From Oscillospiraceae bacterium (lineage in GTDB: Bacteria > Bacillota > Clostridia > Oscillospirales > Ruminococcaceae), in the NCBI GenBank assembly GCA_021201135.1, contig JAJQGT010000009.1, positions 196,144 to 260,143 on the forward strand: DNA of 64,000 bases, in the 5' to 3' direction. The position numbers and the translations under genes were made by a program. The notes below the pieces were generated by a model. The model was given only the letters and a program-made list of their open reading frames with translations. It had not been told where the DNA came from and searched no databases. Position 1 is the stretch's first letter. Each line of letters opens with the position of its first letter. Below are positions 43,539 to 52,334 of this stretch, in pieces.

Positions 43539-44930
43539 ATGACTGACGATACCGATAAGATAAAATCCGATGCGGTAACGGAGCGAGCGGGAGCTATCCG
43601 AAGGGATGCGTCTGTAGACGATGAGTCTGTGTCCACAACAGCACGCAAAGTCAGACATGAAGACCGTTGCCTTTTCTGCATGAATCCCGTGAGTAAAGGA
43701 GCCGGAATTTGCAATGATTGTGCCGACAATAAGAAGTTCTCGGAATACGAGTCTGCGGCACACCATCTGCCTCTCGGAACCGTCCTCAAAAATCAGTACC
43801 TTGTCGGACGGGTTCTGGGCGAAGGCGGCTTCGGCATTACATATATCGGCTGTGACCTGACACTTGACATGAAGGTCGCAATCAAGGAATACTATCCCGT
43901 CGGGCTTTCTATGAGACAGTCGACAATGTCTCTGAACGTCTCGAGCTTCACGGGTGCCGTTGACAGCTTTGAGAAGGGCAAGGAAAAATTTCTTGGCGAA
44001 GCCAGAATAATGGCGCGCCTCACCAAGCAGAGCGAGGTTGTTTCGGTAATAGACTATTTCGAAGAGAACAACTCTGCCTATATCGTGATGGAATATATCG
44101 AAGGAGTCACCCTCAAAAAGCAGACAGAGCTTCGTGGAGGAAGAATCCCTTCCAGAGAGCTTTTTGCGATGCTCGAGCCGATGTTCGGGGCTCTCGGAAC
44201 TGTTCACGATGCCGGTCTTATCCACCGGGATATCAGCCCCGACAACCTTATGATTGAAAACTGCAGGCTTAGGCTTATAGATTTCGGCTGTGCCCGGGAC
44301 GTTTCCGAAAATTCCGAAACTCAGACGCTGACGCTGAAGCACGGCTATGCGCCTCTGGAACAGTATCAGCGCAAGGGTCAGGGACCGTGGACGGACGTCT
44401 ATGCCTTTGCCGCCTCCATTTATTATTGCCTGACGGGGCAGATTCCAGTGCGTTCGGTCGACAGAATTTCAGAAGACGAGCTCATTCCGCCCCGCAAGCT
44501 CCACGCCGACATAACCGAACAGCAGGAGAAATCCATCCTGCTTGCTCTCGGCGTCCGACCGACTGACAGATTCCAGTCGATGAAGGAGTTTCACGACAGC
44601 CTCTATGACGGCGTGTCGATAAAGCGTTACTGCTCCTCCTGCAAAAAGCAAATTGGCGACACTGCCGCTTATTGCCGTTGGTGTGGCAAGCCGGTCAACG
44701 AGTGGGTCATGAAGACCGCAGACGATAAAAAGCTCTTTCCAAGGCTCAGGCTCTTTGGCAGGAAGAAGCAATCCGGAGAAGCCGAAATCACTCCCGAGGA
44801 CATGCCGGCGTTTGAGGAAAAGCTTTCCGAAGCCGATCTGCCGGAAGAGCCGGTCGAAGAAACTGTCGGGGAAAGCGAGGAGAAGTTATGTACTGCGAAA
44901 AATGCGGATACAAGCTCCGCCGAGGAGTAA
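43539..44930 (+). CDS. Hanks-type Ser/Thr protein kinase with two zinc ribbons
   Basis: The 463-aa soluble kinase has an N-terminal zinc ribbon CLFCMNPVSKGAGICNDC (about 44-61) and a kinase domain (80-360). Gly loop GEGGFGITYIG, Lys in VAIKEYYPVG, catalytic HRDISPDNLM and DFGCA are all present, followed by GYAPLEQY in the activation/P+1 region. A second ribbon CSSCKKQIGDTAAYCRWC (about 367-384) is followed by an acidic Glu/Pro tail. All catalytic residues are present. HRDISPDN with Ser/Pro replaces the usual HRDLKPEN. No membrane segment. It is the first gene of the signalling island and overlaps the next gene by 43 bp. Confidence 0.92.
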   Translation: MTDDTDKIKSDAVTERAGAIRRDASVDDESVSTTARKVRHEDRCLFCMNPVSKGAGICNDCADNKKFSEYESAAHHLPLGTVLKNQYLVGRVLGEGGFGITYIGCDLTLDMKVAIKEYYPVGLSMRQSTMSLNVSSFTGAVDSFEKGKEKFLGEARIMARLTKQSEVVSVIDYFEENNSAYIVMEYIEGVTLKKQTELRGGRIPSRELFAMLEPMFGALGTVHDAGLIHRDISPDNLMIENCRLRLIDFGCARDVSENSETQTLTLKHGYAPLEQYQRKGQGPWTDVYAFAASIYYCLTGQIPVRSVDRISEDELIPPRKLHADITEQQEKSILLALGVRPTDRFQSMKEFHDSLYDGVSIKRYCSSCKKQIGDTAAYCRWCGKPVNEWVMKTADDKKLFPRLRLFGRKKQSGEAEITPEDMPAFEEKLSEADLPEEPVEETVGESEEKLCTAKNADTSSAEE

Positions 44931-45805
44931 AAAGCTGTGCCCAATGCGGAGCACAGACCCCCTACAATCGCTCCCGCTCGGTAGTTCTGATTATTGCGGC
45001 GGTTATTCTGACAATCGCCGGATTTGCGGCGGTGATAATTGCTGACAACGGCAATGAGTTGCCGGTCATCATCATCGACATACTGGCAGTCGCGGCGATC
45101 CTCATCGGGCTTTTCGTCGGAGTAAGGCGTGGCTTTCTTTACGGAACGTTCTCGACTGTTCTCCTTGCAATCGTCTTTTCGGTGAGCATTTTCTCGGCAC
45201 AGACTCTGGCGCCACTCATCTACGACGGTCTTATCAGAAATTCGATTTCCGACTCGGTAAATAACGCAATTTCCTCCTCCGATCCGCTTGAACATGTGAC
45301 AGATTCGGACGATGAAATCATGAGTATGATTGTCGGCAACGATTTATTCACGTCCGAAAGCATCATCAACTCTGCCGGATTTGTTGTCGGTGAGGAAGAG
45401 GTCGCCCAAGCCGTCAGAGATACAGTCAGCGCTTATTTTGCAGGTGACAATGTGGGAGAAATTGTCGAATCCCGGATTTTCGAGCCCCTCATAGTCTATT
45501 GCCTCGAAGTAATCCTCTGCATGGTGCTTGTGCTTCTGCTCCGGTTCCTGATGAGCTTGATAATGAGGATATTCAAGCTTCTTGAAGGCATACATATCCC
45601 ATACGCCCTTGATGTCATATTCGGAACCGTTGAGGGAATAGCCGGAGGTGCGGCATGGGTCTGCTATGCGGCGGCTTTGGTTGGCATAGCGGTGATATTA
45701 ATCATGCTTTTCGGCAGTGATTTTGATGCCACCGTAACCGAAACGATAGAAAACACGGCGGTGTTCGGGCATTTCTTCCGTTTAGTCGAGCATCTCGGAA
45801 TATAA
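44888..45805 (+). CDS. Zinc-ribbon CvpA-like membrane protein
   Basis: The 305-aa protein starts with a zinc ribbon (MYCEKCGYKLRRGVKSCAQCG). Two helices (about 32-54 and 60-80) and GLFVGVRRGFLYGTFSTVLL follow, the opening of CvpA-family membrane proteins. A soluble extracellular loop (about 110-195) and three further helices (about 200-280) complete it. The function of CvpA proteins is poorly known. Overlap with the kinase gene suggests the ribbon-bearing cytoplasmic end could be a kinase partner. Confidence 0.75.
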   Translation: MYCEKCGYKLRRGVKSCAQCGAQTPYNRSRSVVLIIAAVILTIAGFAAVIIADNGNELPVIIIDILAVAAILIGLFVGVRRGFLYGTFSTVLLAIVFSVSIFSAQTLAPLIYDGLIRNSISDSVNNAISSSDPLEHVTDSDDEIMSMIVGNDLFTSESIINSAGFVVGEEEVAQAVRDTVSAYFAGDNVGEIVESRIFEPLIVYCLEVILCMVLVLLLRFLMSLIMRIFKLLEGIHIPYALDVIFGTVEGIAGGAAWVCYAAALVGIAVILIMLFGSDFDATVTETIENTAVFGHFFRLVEHLGI

Positions 45806-45839
45806 ATATAAAATATTAAAATAATAAGAAAAATATCAG

Positions 45840-45866
45840 GAGACAGTCTTCAGGCTGTCTCTTTTT
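45840..45866 (+). terminator. Terminator after the CvpA-like gene
   Basis: GAGACAG-TCTTCAGG-CTGTCTC followed by TTTTT. It separates the first kinase pair from the FHA genes. Confidence 0.8.
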
Positions 45867-45985
45867 ATGTAAAGAAAAACTACGATTTTAATATTACGAA
45901 TGATACAATTTAAATTGTCGAAAGAACAGAAGAATTGTTCAAAAGAACTGTTCTGTAGGCATATGATTGAAGGGAGCATTCAGAA

Positions 45986-46339
45986 ATGACATCACAGCAA
46001 CTTTTCGGTCGAAGGTCGGCTGATTCCCGACCGAGGATTCAGGGCACATGTGGATTCTTTTGCGGCAAAAGATATGCCTTCTCCGACAGGATTACTCTCG
46101 GGAGAAACCCGGGCAATGACCTCTGCTATCCGGTAGACACACAGGGCATTAGCGGCTACCACTGCGAGCTTATCTTCCGCAACGGCAGAATCTACATCAC
46201 CGACCTCGGGTCCACCTACGGCACCTTCATAAGAAACGGTCAGCGTCTTGCGGCAAACCAGACCGCCGAGCTTTTCTACGGCGACATCTTCTGGCTTGGC
46301 TCGGAATACGAAAAATTCATAGTTGTTGCAAAACAATGA
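45986..46339 (+). CDS. Stand-alone FHA domain protein
   Basis: The 117-aa protein is one FHA domain plus a short leader: ITLGRNPGNDLCYP (Gly-Arg), ISGYHCEL (Ser-x-x-His) and ITDLGSTYGTFIRNGQRL. FHA domains bind phosphothreonine peptides. The Asn usual in S-x-NGT is Tyr here. The likely partners are substrates of the three neighbouring kinases. GAAGGGAG precedes the ATG. Confidence 0.9.
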   Translation: MTSQQLFGRRSADSRPRIQGTCGFFCGKRYAFSDRITLGRNPGNDLCYPVDTQGISGYHCELIFRNGRIYITDLGSTYGTFIRNGQRLAANQTAELFYGDIFWLGSEYEKFIVVAKQ

Positions 46340-46421
46340 TGTGCCGAATCAAAACTACGAAAATAAACTCGAATTGAGTATAATGTGAATATATCAGAAT
46401 ATAAATCGGAGGTAAAATATC

Positions 46422-47036
46422 ATGGCATATCTTATCGGTGTACTTATCGGAGGAGCGTTGGTTGGCGCGTTGTTCGGACTCATTCCCTTCTTTATCGGAA
46501 GGTCGAGATGCAGGGACAATATGGGCACTCTTGCGATGATCTGTTGCTGTGTCGGAGGAATGATAAGCGGCGGAACGCTTGCGCTTCTGATAGCAGTCGG
46601 CTTCACAATCGCCGTACTGGTCAGCTCCCGCGACACTGCGCCCATTTCAAGAAAAAAGGCTTCCGCAAACGCCGGCGTTGTCTACTATAGTAACAACAAC
46701 GGCGGCACGGCTCCCACTTCATACGGCTCGATAGGAGTCATGTGCATCTCCGGCTCGCTCAAGGGAAGGGTCTACGGTCTGGGCAACGGTCTTACGTTCG
46801 GAAGAACCTCTTCGAGCAGTGTCAGATTTGCGGCAAACGAGTCGGGCGTAAGCTCGAATCACTGCAAGATTTATCGTCAGGGCGACGCAATAATGCTCGT
46901 CGACCTCGGCTCGTCCTATGGAACCTATCTTGAGGATGGCAGACAGCTCCAGAGAAACAATCCCGTTCCGCTCGGAATCGGCTCCCGTTTCTATGTCGGC
47001 TCAAGGAACAACACGTTCGAAATCGTACAGAATTGA
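46422..47036 (+). CDS. Membrane-anchored FHA protein
   Basis: The 204-aa protein has two N-terminal helices (about 4-27 and 38-68, with CCC between them), a Ser/Asn/Gly linker, and a C-terminal FHA domain (about 105-204). The FHA shows LTFGRTSSSSVRF, VSSNHCKI and LVDLGSSYGTYLEDG. The FHA is probably cytoplasmic. A GGAGG site precedes the ATG. Confidence 0.88.
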   Translation: MAYLIGVLIGGALVGALFGLIPFFIGRSRCRDNMGTLAMICCCVGGMISGGTLALLIAVGFTIAVLVSSRDTAPISRKKASANAGVVYYSNNNGGTAPTSYGSIGVMCISGSLKGRVYGLGNGLTFGRTSSSSVRFAANESGVSSNHCKIYRQGDAIMLVDLGSSYGTYLEDGRQLQRNNPVPLGIGSRFYVGSRNNTFEIVQN

Positions 47037-47118
47037 GACCATATACAACAGTTTTTGAGCTCATGCAGGTAAGCGCATGAGCTAAAATATAAAATACTAT
47101 ATTCAGGAGGATATTAAA

Positions 47119-47799
47119 ATGGAAGTTCAGAACAAATTGACAAGATGCCCTAATTGCGGAGGTTACTATGACGCGGCTGTCCACTCCGTATGCCCCAACT
47201 GTGCCGGCGGAGCAAGCTCCTTCGGTGCAACAACCGCTCCCAACGTCGTAGGCGGCGGAGTCAGCGCCACGGGCGACCCCTTCGGTCCCACAGCTCCTCC
47301 GAGCGGAGGTTCAGGCTACGCCGACAACATGGGCGGCACTATCCCCGTAAAGCCCTATGAGGAAGGCAACAGAGCCGACAGCATGGAGCCCACACAGATT
47401 GGCGGAATCAACGGCGGTATCCGTTCGGATGACGGAAGCTCGGTTGACCCCGTCTGCGGATGGCTTGTCTGCATCGACGGCCCCGAAAAAGGCACCGATT
47501 TCAGAGTTCACAACGGATATAACTATATCGGGCGTGAAATTGGCGATATCCACATCTCCAACGACCTCCAGATTTCCCGTGAGAAGCACGCAATGATTGC
47601 CTATGATGCCGACGACAACGCATTCTATTTCGGTCCTGCCGACGGCAGAAACATCATCAAGCTCAACGGTCGCTCCGTGTTCAATGCCGAGCAGATTCAC
47701 GCTTATGATGTTATCAAGATAGGCACCACCAAGCTTCTGTTCGTTCCGCTTTGCAGTGACCAGTTCACATGGAAGCAGGGCGAGGATAAGGTAAACTGA
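47119..47799 (+). CDS. Zinc ribbon-FHA protein
   Basis: The 226-aa protein has an N-terminal ribbon CPNCGGYYDAAVHSVCPNC (about 11-29), a flexible Gly/Pro/Ser stretch with the possible phosphothreonine motif SMEPTQIGG (about 89-97), and an FHA domain (about 115-226). The domain shows YNYIGREIGD and QISREKHAMI. Its third loop reads FGPADGRNIIKLNG, divergent from the other three FHAs. TEPTQ-like Thr motifs next to an FHA are known kinase targets in OdhI/GarA; here the analogy is inference. The next gene starts 1 bp later. Confidence 0.85.
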   Translation: MEVQNKLTRCPNCGGYYDAAVHSVCPNCAGGASSFGATTAPNVVGGGVSATGDPFGPTAPPSGGSGYADNMGGTIPVKPYEEGNRADSMEPTQIGGINGGIRSDDGSSVDPVCGWLVCIDGPEKGTDFRVHNGYNYIGREIGDIHISNDLQISREKHAMIAYDADDNAFYFGPADGRNIIKLNGRSVFNAEQIHAYDVIKIGTTKLLFVPLCSDQFTWKQGEDKVN

Positions 47800-47800
47800 T

Positions 47801-48727
47801 ATGGTGATTATTTCTGGTGAAGTAGAAACAACGTCCACACCCATCAATATTGGCATGATTATCCTGATTGCGGTCTGCGTGCTGTTCGCCGCCGTGATAA
47901 TCGGCTTGGTAATCAGCATTGTTTTGAGAAACCGCAAGGACAGACTGGCTCGCGAAAAGGAAGCGGTGGAAAAGAGCTATCTTGCCGTTCCCCGTGTCGG
48001 AAAGCTCCACAATCAGGGCTCGAGACAGTGCCAGCAGGACAGCTTTACCGTTTCGCCCGCAGATGCGGCAAGCGGGATGGGAGTCCTTGCGATAGTTGCG
48101 GACGGCATGGGCGGTCTCGAAGACGGCGACAAGGTTTCACAGCTCGCTGTCGAAACGGCCCTCAACACCTTCGTAGCGAACGCCGCCGAGCAGTTCGAAC
48201 CCCTCATGTGGAAGATAATCTCGGAGAGCAACAAGGCTGTAAACAACATGCTCGGTCCGTCGAAGTACTATAAGAGCGGCTCCACGATGGTTGCCGGTCT
48301 CATCAGACAGGGCAAGTTCATGTGGTTCAGCATCGGCGATTCGAGAATCTATCTCTGGCGTGACGGCTCCCTGATTCAGCTCAACCGTGAGCACATCTAT
48401 CGCCACGACCTCGAGCTCAAGGCTTCGAACGGCTCCGGCACAATCGAGGAAGCATTTGCCTCAAAGGAAGCTTCGGGGCTCACCAGCTTCTTCGGTATGG
48501 GTGAAATAAAGCATGTCGACATGCCCGCATCGGCGATTGACATTCACGCAAAAGATAAGTATATTTTAATGAGTGACGGCGTTTATAACGCTCTGACTCA
48601 GGAGGAGCTTATCTCCTGCATAGCAACCGGCACCGCCGAAGAAACGGCGGAGGCTCTCGGAAAAGCCGTTGCCGCAAAGGAATATTCCAATCAGGACAAC
48701 TACACAGCGGTTGTTCTTGAGGTTTGA
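47801..48727 (+). CDS. Membrane-anchored PP2C-type Ser/Thr phosphatase
   Basis: The 308-aa protein has one N-terminal helix (about 18-42) followed by a cytoplasmic PP2C domain. It shows RQCQQDSF (first Asp), AIVADGMGGLEDGD, GSTMVAGLI, SIGDSRIYLW, ILMSDGVYNAL and NQDNYTAVVLEV, which together provide the Mn2+/Mg2+ ligands. It should reverse the kinases of the island. It is translated directly after the zinc ribbon-FHA gene. Confidence 0.92.
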   Translation: MVIISGEVETTSTPINIGMIILIAVCVLFAAVIIGLVISIVLRNRKDRLAREKEAVEKSYLAVPRVGKLHNQGSRQCQQDSFTVSPADAASGMGVLAIVADGMGGLEDGDKVSQLAVETALNTFVANAAEQFEPLMWKIISESNKAVNNMLGPSKYYKSGSTMVAGLIRQGKFMWFSIGDSRIYLWRDGSLIQLNREHIYRHDLELKASNGSGTIEEAFASKEASGLTSFFGMGEIKHVDMPASAIDIHAKDKYILMSDGVYNALTQEELISCIATGTAEETAEALGKAVAAKEYSNQDNYTAVVLEV

Positions 48728-48768
48728 CACGCGAACGCATGCACACGTGCACACATGCACACATTCAA
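48728..48768. repeat. Short GCACACAT-type tandem repeat
   Basis: Three near-copies of (A/G)TGCACAC stand between the two phosphatase genes. The tract is purine-pyrimidine alternating. It is likely a small microsatellite; no function is proposed. Confidence 0.5.
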
Positions 48769-48781
48769 AGGAGAAATCACA

Positions 48782-49492
48782 ATGATAAGAACTGCAAGCT
48801 ACACGAATATCGGCGGAAGAAACTGCAATGAGGACTTGGTAGTCGTTCGTGTTTCCGGCGACGGCGTCATTGCTCTCGTAGCCGACGGCTTGGGCGGACA
48901 CGGCGGAGGCGACATCGCCTCACGTAAGGCTGTCGAAATCATTTCGGACGGTTGGTCGGGCAAAGCCGACCTTGACAAGCTCTGCGCCGACATCCAGACC
49001 GCTAACGCCGAAATTCTCAAGCTACAGACTCCGTCCTGCCGGATGAAAAGCACGATTACTGCTGTCAGCTATTCGGACGGAAAATGCGTCTGGGCGCACT
49101 GCGGCGATTCAAGAATCTATCGTTTTCATAACAACGTTCTCGAATTCCAGACTCTTGACCACAGTGCCTCACAGCTTGCGGTTTATCTCGGGCAGATAAC
49201 GCCCGCCGAAATCAGGTTCCACGAGGACCGAAGCAGAATCATCCGTGCCCTTGGGCAGGAGGAAGAGCTGAAAATCGACACCGGCTCGCTCGACCTGATT
49301 AGTGGCGACAAATACGCGTTTCTCCTTTGCTCGGACGGGTTCTGGGAGTATGTTCTTGAGGACGAAATGGAATATGACCTCAAGCGTTCCTCCACCCCGG
49401 GCGAATGGATAAGAAGGATGCGCCGCCGTCTCAAGGCACGCATCCCATCCGACAATGACAACAACACAGCCGCCGCTGTGTGGATTTACTAA
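48782..49492 (+). CDS. Soluble PP2C-type phosphatase
   Basis: A 236-aa PP2C domain with no membrane helix: GGRNCNEDLVVV, ALVADGLGGHGGGD, KSTITAVSYSDG, HCGDSRIYRF, LLCSDGFWEYV and DNDNNTAAAVWIY. All metal-binding Asp are in place. The ATG at 48782 follows AAAGGAG; an upstream ATG at 48755 lies in the microsatellite and lacks a site. It is the second eraser in the island, probably acting on soluble substrates. Confidence 0.9.
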   Translation: MIRTASYTNIGGRNCNEDLVVVRVSGDGVIALVADGLGGHGGGDIASRKAVEIISDGWSGKADLDKLCADIQTANAEILKLQTPSCRMKSTITAVSYSDGKCVWAHCGDSRIYRFHNNVLEFQTLDHSASQLAVYLGQITPAEIRFHEDRSRIIRALGQEEELKIDTGSLDLISGDKYAFLLCSDGFWEYVLEDEMEYDLKRSSTPGEWIRRMRRRLKARIPSDNDNNTAAAVWIY

Positions 49493-49513
49493 AACTCTCA
49501 GGAGGTAAAAATT

Positions 49514-50956
49514 ATGTTTAAAAGGCTTTCCTGCCTTATATTGGCTTTAGTATTAATGATAACGCCGCTCGCGGCAATCAACGTCTCGGCAAGCGTCGGC
49601 TCGGATGCTGCTGAAGGTGTAGTATTGGTTTACTCTCAGTATCACGATGGAGCAGGAAATCTGTACTATGATGAGTGGGGCTCCGGATTCGGTGTAGCAT
49701 ATGAAAAAGGCTCAAAATCAGTAGATGTCGGAGAAGTTACTGACCTGTTTGTTACAAACAGACATGTTGTAACCTATGAAGACAGTTCTTCAACGGGCAG
49801 TTATACGGTTGCAGACAAGGTATACCTCGTCTACACAGATGACGCTTTGAAGTATACAGATTACTACGACGTTGACGGCAACTATCTTGGTTACGGCTAT
49901 GATGCCGAAACATCAAGAATGGTCTTATGCACCGTCGTAGGATATTCGACTGAGTTCGACTGTGCTATTCTGAGAGCGGACAGCACTGTCTCCGGAAGAG
50001 TTGCTCTTGAAATTGCTGAGTCTTGCGATGAAGCAAACGCCGGAGATAAAGTATTCGCAGTTGGCTATCCGGGATTAAGCTCCAGTGTGTTTGATGCCGG
50101 TGAGCTTCTGTATTCAGAAGCACTGGGTCAGTATTATCTTACCCGATCCGTTAGCGGAGAAGTGTCTGCGTCAACTATCACTCAAGGCATCATCTCACGA
50201 ATAGGAAATTCGTCAGCTCTTTCAGATTATATGGGTTCAGTGTACGTTATAGGTACCGATGCAGTAATATCTTCCGGTAATTCCGGCGGACCATTGGTTC
50301 ATGAAGACGGTAAGGTTATAGGAATAAATACATATTCTATCAGTGGTAGTTCTGTATACTATGCTATCGACGTTGCATATGCAATCGAGCTCGCCGAAGA
50401 CAACGGTTATACGATTAAAACCGGCTCTTCAGGTGTAAATCTCGCCCTCATAATCGGCATCATTGCGGCAGTTGTCGTTATAATCGTATTGGTTATCGTT
50501 ATCGTCGCTCTCGCAACTAAGAATAAGAAGCCGGCACAGAAGAATATAGCTATGGTCGACCCTGCTCCCAATCCCACTCCGACACCCACCCCGGTTCCTG
50601 CTCCCGCACCTGTCAATGACCCGACAGCCAAGTATCCTCGTGTTCAGTGCACAGCGGGTGCTTTGGTCGGAAAGCGTTATCCGATTACCGGCATACTGAG
50701 AATGGGCAGAAACCCGAATTGCAACGAGATTATCATCCCCGGCGATGCAAGCGGTGTAAGCGGCGTTCATTGCCAGCTCGAATATGTAAACGGCATCGTT
50801 TACCTCAAGGACCTCGGCTCCACCTATGGCACATATCTCGAAGGCAAGGGCAGACTTGCCGCAAATCAGCCGATGCCCGTCAAGGTCGGCGACAGATTCT
50901 ACCTTGGCTCCAAGAACGAGATGTTCGAGATAGTCAATAAGGGAGGAACGAAGTAA
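49514..50956 (+). CDS. Transmembrane trypsin-like protease fused to FHA
   Basis: The 480-aa protein has a signal peptide (1-27) and an exported S1C-type protease (about 30-300) with His in VTNRHVVT, Asp in EFDCAILRAD and Ser in SSGNSGGPLV. A membrane helix (about 307-333), a Pro/Thr linker and a C-terminal cytoplasmic FHA domain (about 380-480) follow. The FHA shows LRMGRNPNCNE, VSGVHCQL and LKDLGSTYGTYL. No PDZ domain is seen. The build places a protease outside and a phospho-Thr reader inside, so kinase activity could control or recruit the protease. I know of no characterised protein with this layout. Confidence 0.88.
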   Translation: MFKRLSCLILALVLMITPLAAINVSASVGSDAAEGVVLVYSQYHDGAGNLYYDEWGSGFGVAYEKGSKSVDVGEVTDLFVTNRHVVTYEDSSSTGSYTVADKVYLVYTDDALKYTDYYDVDGNYLGYGYDAETSRMVLCTVVGYSTEFDCAILRADSTVSGRVALEIAESCDEANAGDKVFAVGYPGLSSSVFDAGELLYSEALGQYYLTRSVSGEVSASTITQGIISRIGNSSALSDYMGSVYVIGTDAVISSGNSGGPLVHEDGKVIGINTYSISGSSVYYAIDVAYAIELAEDNGYTIKTGSSGVNLALIIGIIAAVVVIIVLVIVIVALATKNKKPAQKNIAMVDPAPNPTPTPTPVPAPAPVNDPTAKYPRVQCTAGALVGKRYPITGILRMGRNPNCNEIIIPGDASGVSGVHCQLEYVNGIVYLKDLGSTYGTYLEGKGRLAANQPMPVKVGDRFYLGSKNEMFEIVNKGGTK

Positions 50957-51046
50957 CATGAAAATGTGCTTTGTAAAATCATTCTGTACAGAAAGCAGAT
51001 AGTTATATGTTCACAGTGATTTATCAAACGGCAGGGAGGGGACAAA

Positions 51047-52227
51047 ATGTTTAACGAGGTGACTTTGCCCTACGGCTACAAGTTGCAAAATTGGGATTAT
51101 AGCTATATAATTGATAATGTACAGGGTCAGGGCGGCTTCGGCATTACATACAGCGCATATCGTGCCGAGGACAATCTGCACGTCGCCGTCAAGGAGTTCT
51201 TCCCGAATCAGCTCAATCTGACGGAACCGTTCACGCAGGCAAGGATGTTCAGGATCTCTACCAAGGCGGTATGAACAGCTTCCTTGACGAAGCGAAGGCT
51301 CTGGCAAAGCTCAGGAATCTTCCCTCGGTGGTCAAGGCTCTGAGCTATTTCCAGGCAAACGGAACGGCTTATCTCGTCATGGAATTCATCGACGGCACAT
51401 CCCTTAAAAATCTTCTCAGGAAAGACGGAGCGGTCAGTGCGGAGGAATTCTTGCCCAAGTTCAAGGTGCTTCTTGAGGACATCGAGAAGATGCACAAAAC
51501 GGGGCTCCTTCACCGCGACATCGCACCCGACAATATCATGCTCGATAACGACGGCAATCTTAAGCTCATAGACTTCGGAAGCGCACGCTCAATCGAGAAC
51601 GGCAGGTCGATGACGGTGCAGCTCAAGCCCGGATTCGCTCCCGTCGAGCAATATACGAGCCACGGTCAAGGCACCTATACCGACGTTTACGGCATCAGCG
51701 CCTCGATTTACTATTGCCTCACCGGCAAGGTTCCGGCAGATGCGATGAGCCGCCTCGACAACGACCCGCTTGTCCCGCCGAACCAATACGGAGCGGGACT
51801 CACCGAAAGACAGCAGGAGGTTCTCCTGAGAGGTCTTGCGGTTCAGCCTCCGACGGCTAAAACGCCCGGGAAGAATCCCCGTTACAGAACGGTCGGCGAA
51901 TTCATCAGGGCGTTCCCATGGGAAGAGACGCAAAAGCCTAAGCCCAAGCCGGAGCCGCTTCCTCCGGTTGACCCGGGACCTGAGCCCATAGTTACAACAC
52001 TCGATGACAATTTCACGATTGACCTTGACAAGAAGGACAAACCCACCGGCTCGTCCGGCAACATGGTTTTGATTATCTGTGCGGTTGTTTTCGGAATCAT
52101 CTTTATAGCGGGCTTCTGCGCCATGTGCGAGGGAAGCTTTGCGGGCGCTGTGTTTGCACTCGGCGGCTTGGTCGGACTGGTCGCACTGGTTGTCAGTATC
52201 TATAGAAACAGCAAGTGGAAGGGCTGA
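51047..52227 (+). pseudogene. Ser/Thr kinase split into N-lobe and C-lobe frames
   Basis: The first frame (51047-51274) holds the N-lobe: GQGGFGITYSAY and VAVKEFFPNQ. The second (51271-52227) holds the rest: MNSFLDEAKALAKL (helix C Glu), HRDIAPDNIM and DFGSARS, with GFAPVEQYTSHGQG after it. A Pro-rich linker and two C-terminal helices (about 262-312 of frame 2) complete it. In the -1 frame, GTVHAGKDVQDLYQGG leads smoothly into the second part, so one base appears missing between 51212 and 51230. The frames also share an ATGA, so separate translation of the lobes is possible but less likely. Coordinates cover both. Confidence 0.8.
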
Positions 52228-52245
52228 TTCTATAAAAGGAAGTGT

Positions 52246-52281
52246 CAGGGATGAAGCCCTTCAATCAGGGTCGCATCCCTG
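52246..52281 (+). other. Nested hairpin between kinase genes
   Basis: CAGGGATG/CATCCCTG (8 bp) encloses CCCT/AGGG with symmetrical 3-nt internal loops. No U run follows, so it is not a terminator. It may be a processing or stabilising element in the operon mRNA. Confidence 0.5.
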
Positions 52282-52334
52282 CACGACCGAACACTAATGA
52301 GTATTATTGATTATGGATAAAGGAGCAGATATAA

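Noticed and set aside
45928..45958. Hairpin with AGAACAG/CTGTTCT arms before the first FHA gene
   Set aside because: The stem has bulges and mismatches and no clear relation to a promoter or terminator; too weak to list.
48728..48768. CRISPR-like repeat
   Set aside because: The units are only 7-8 bp with no spacers, and no cas genes are near; it is a microsatellite.
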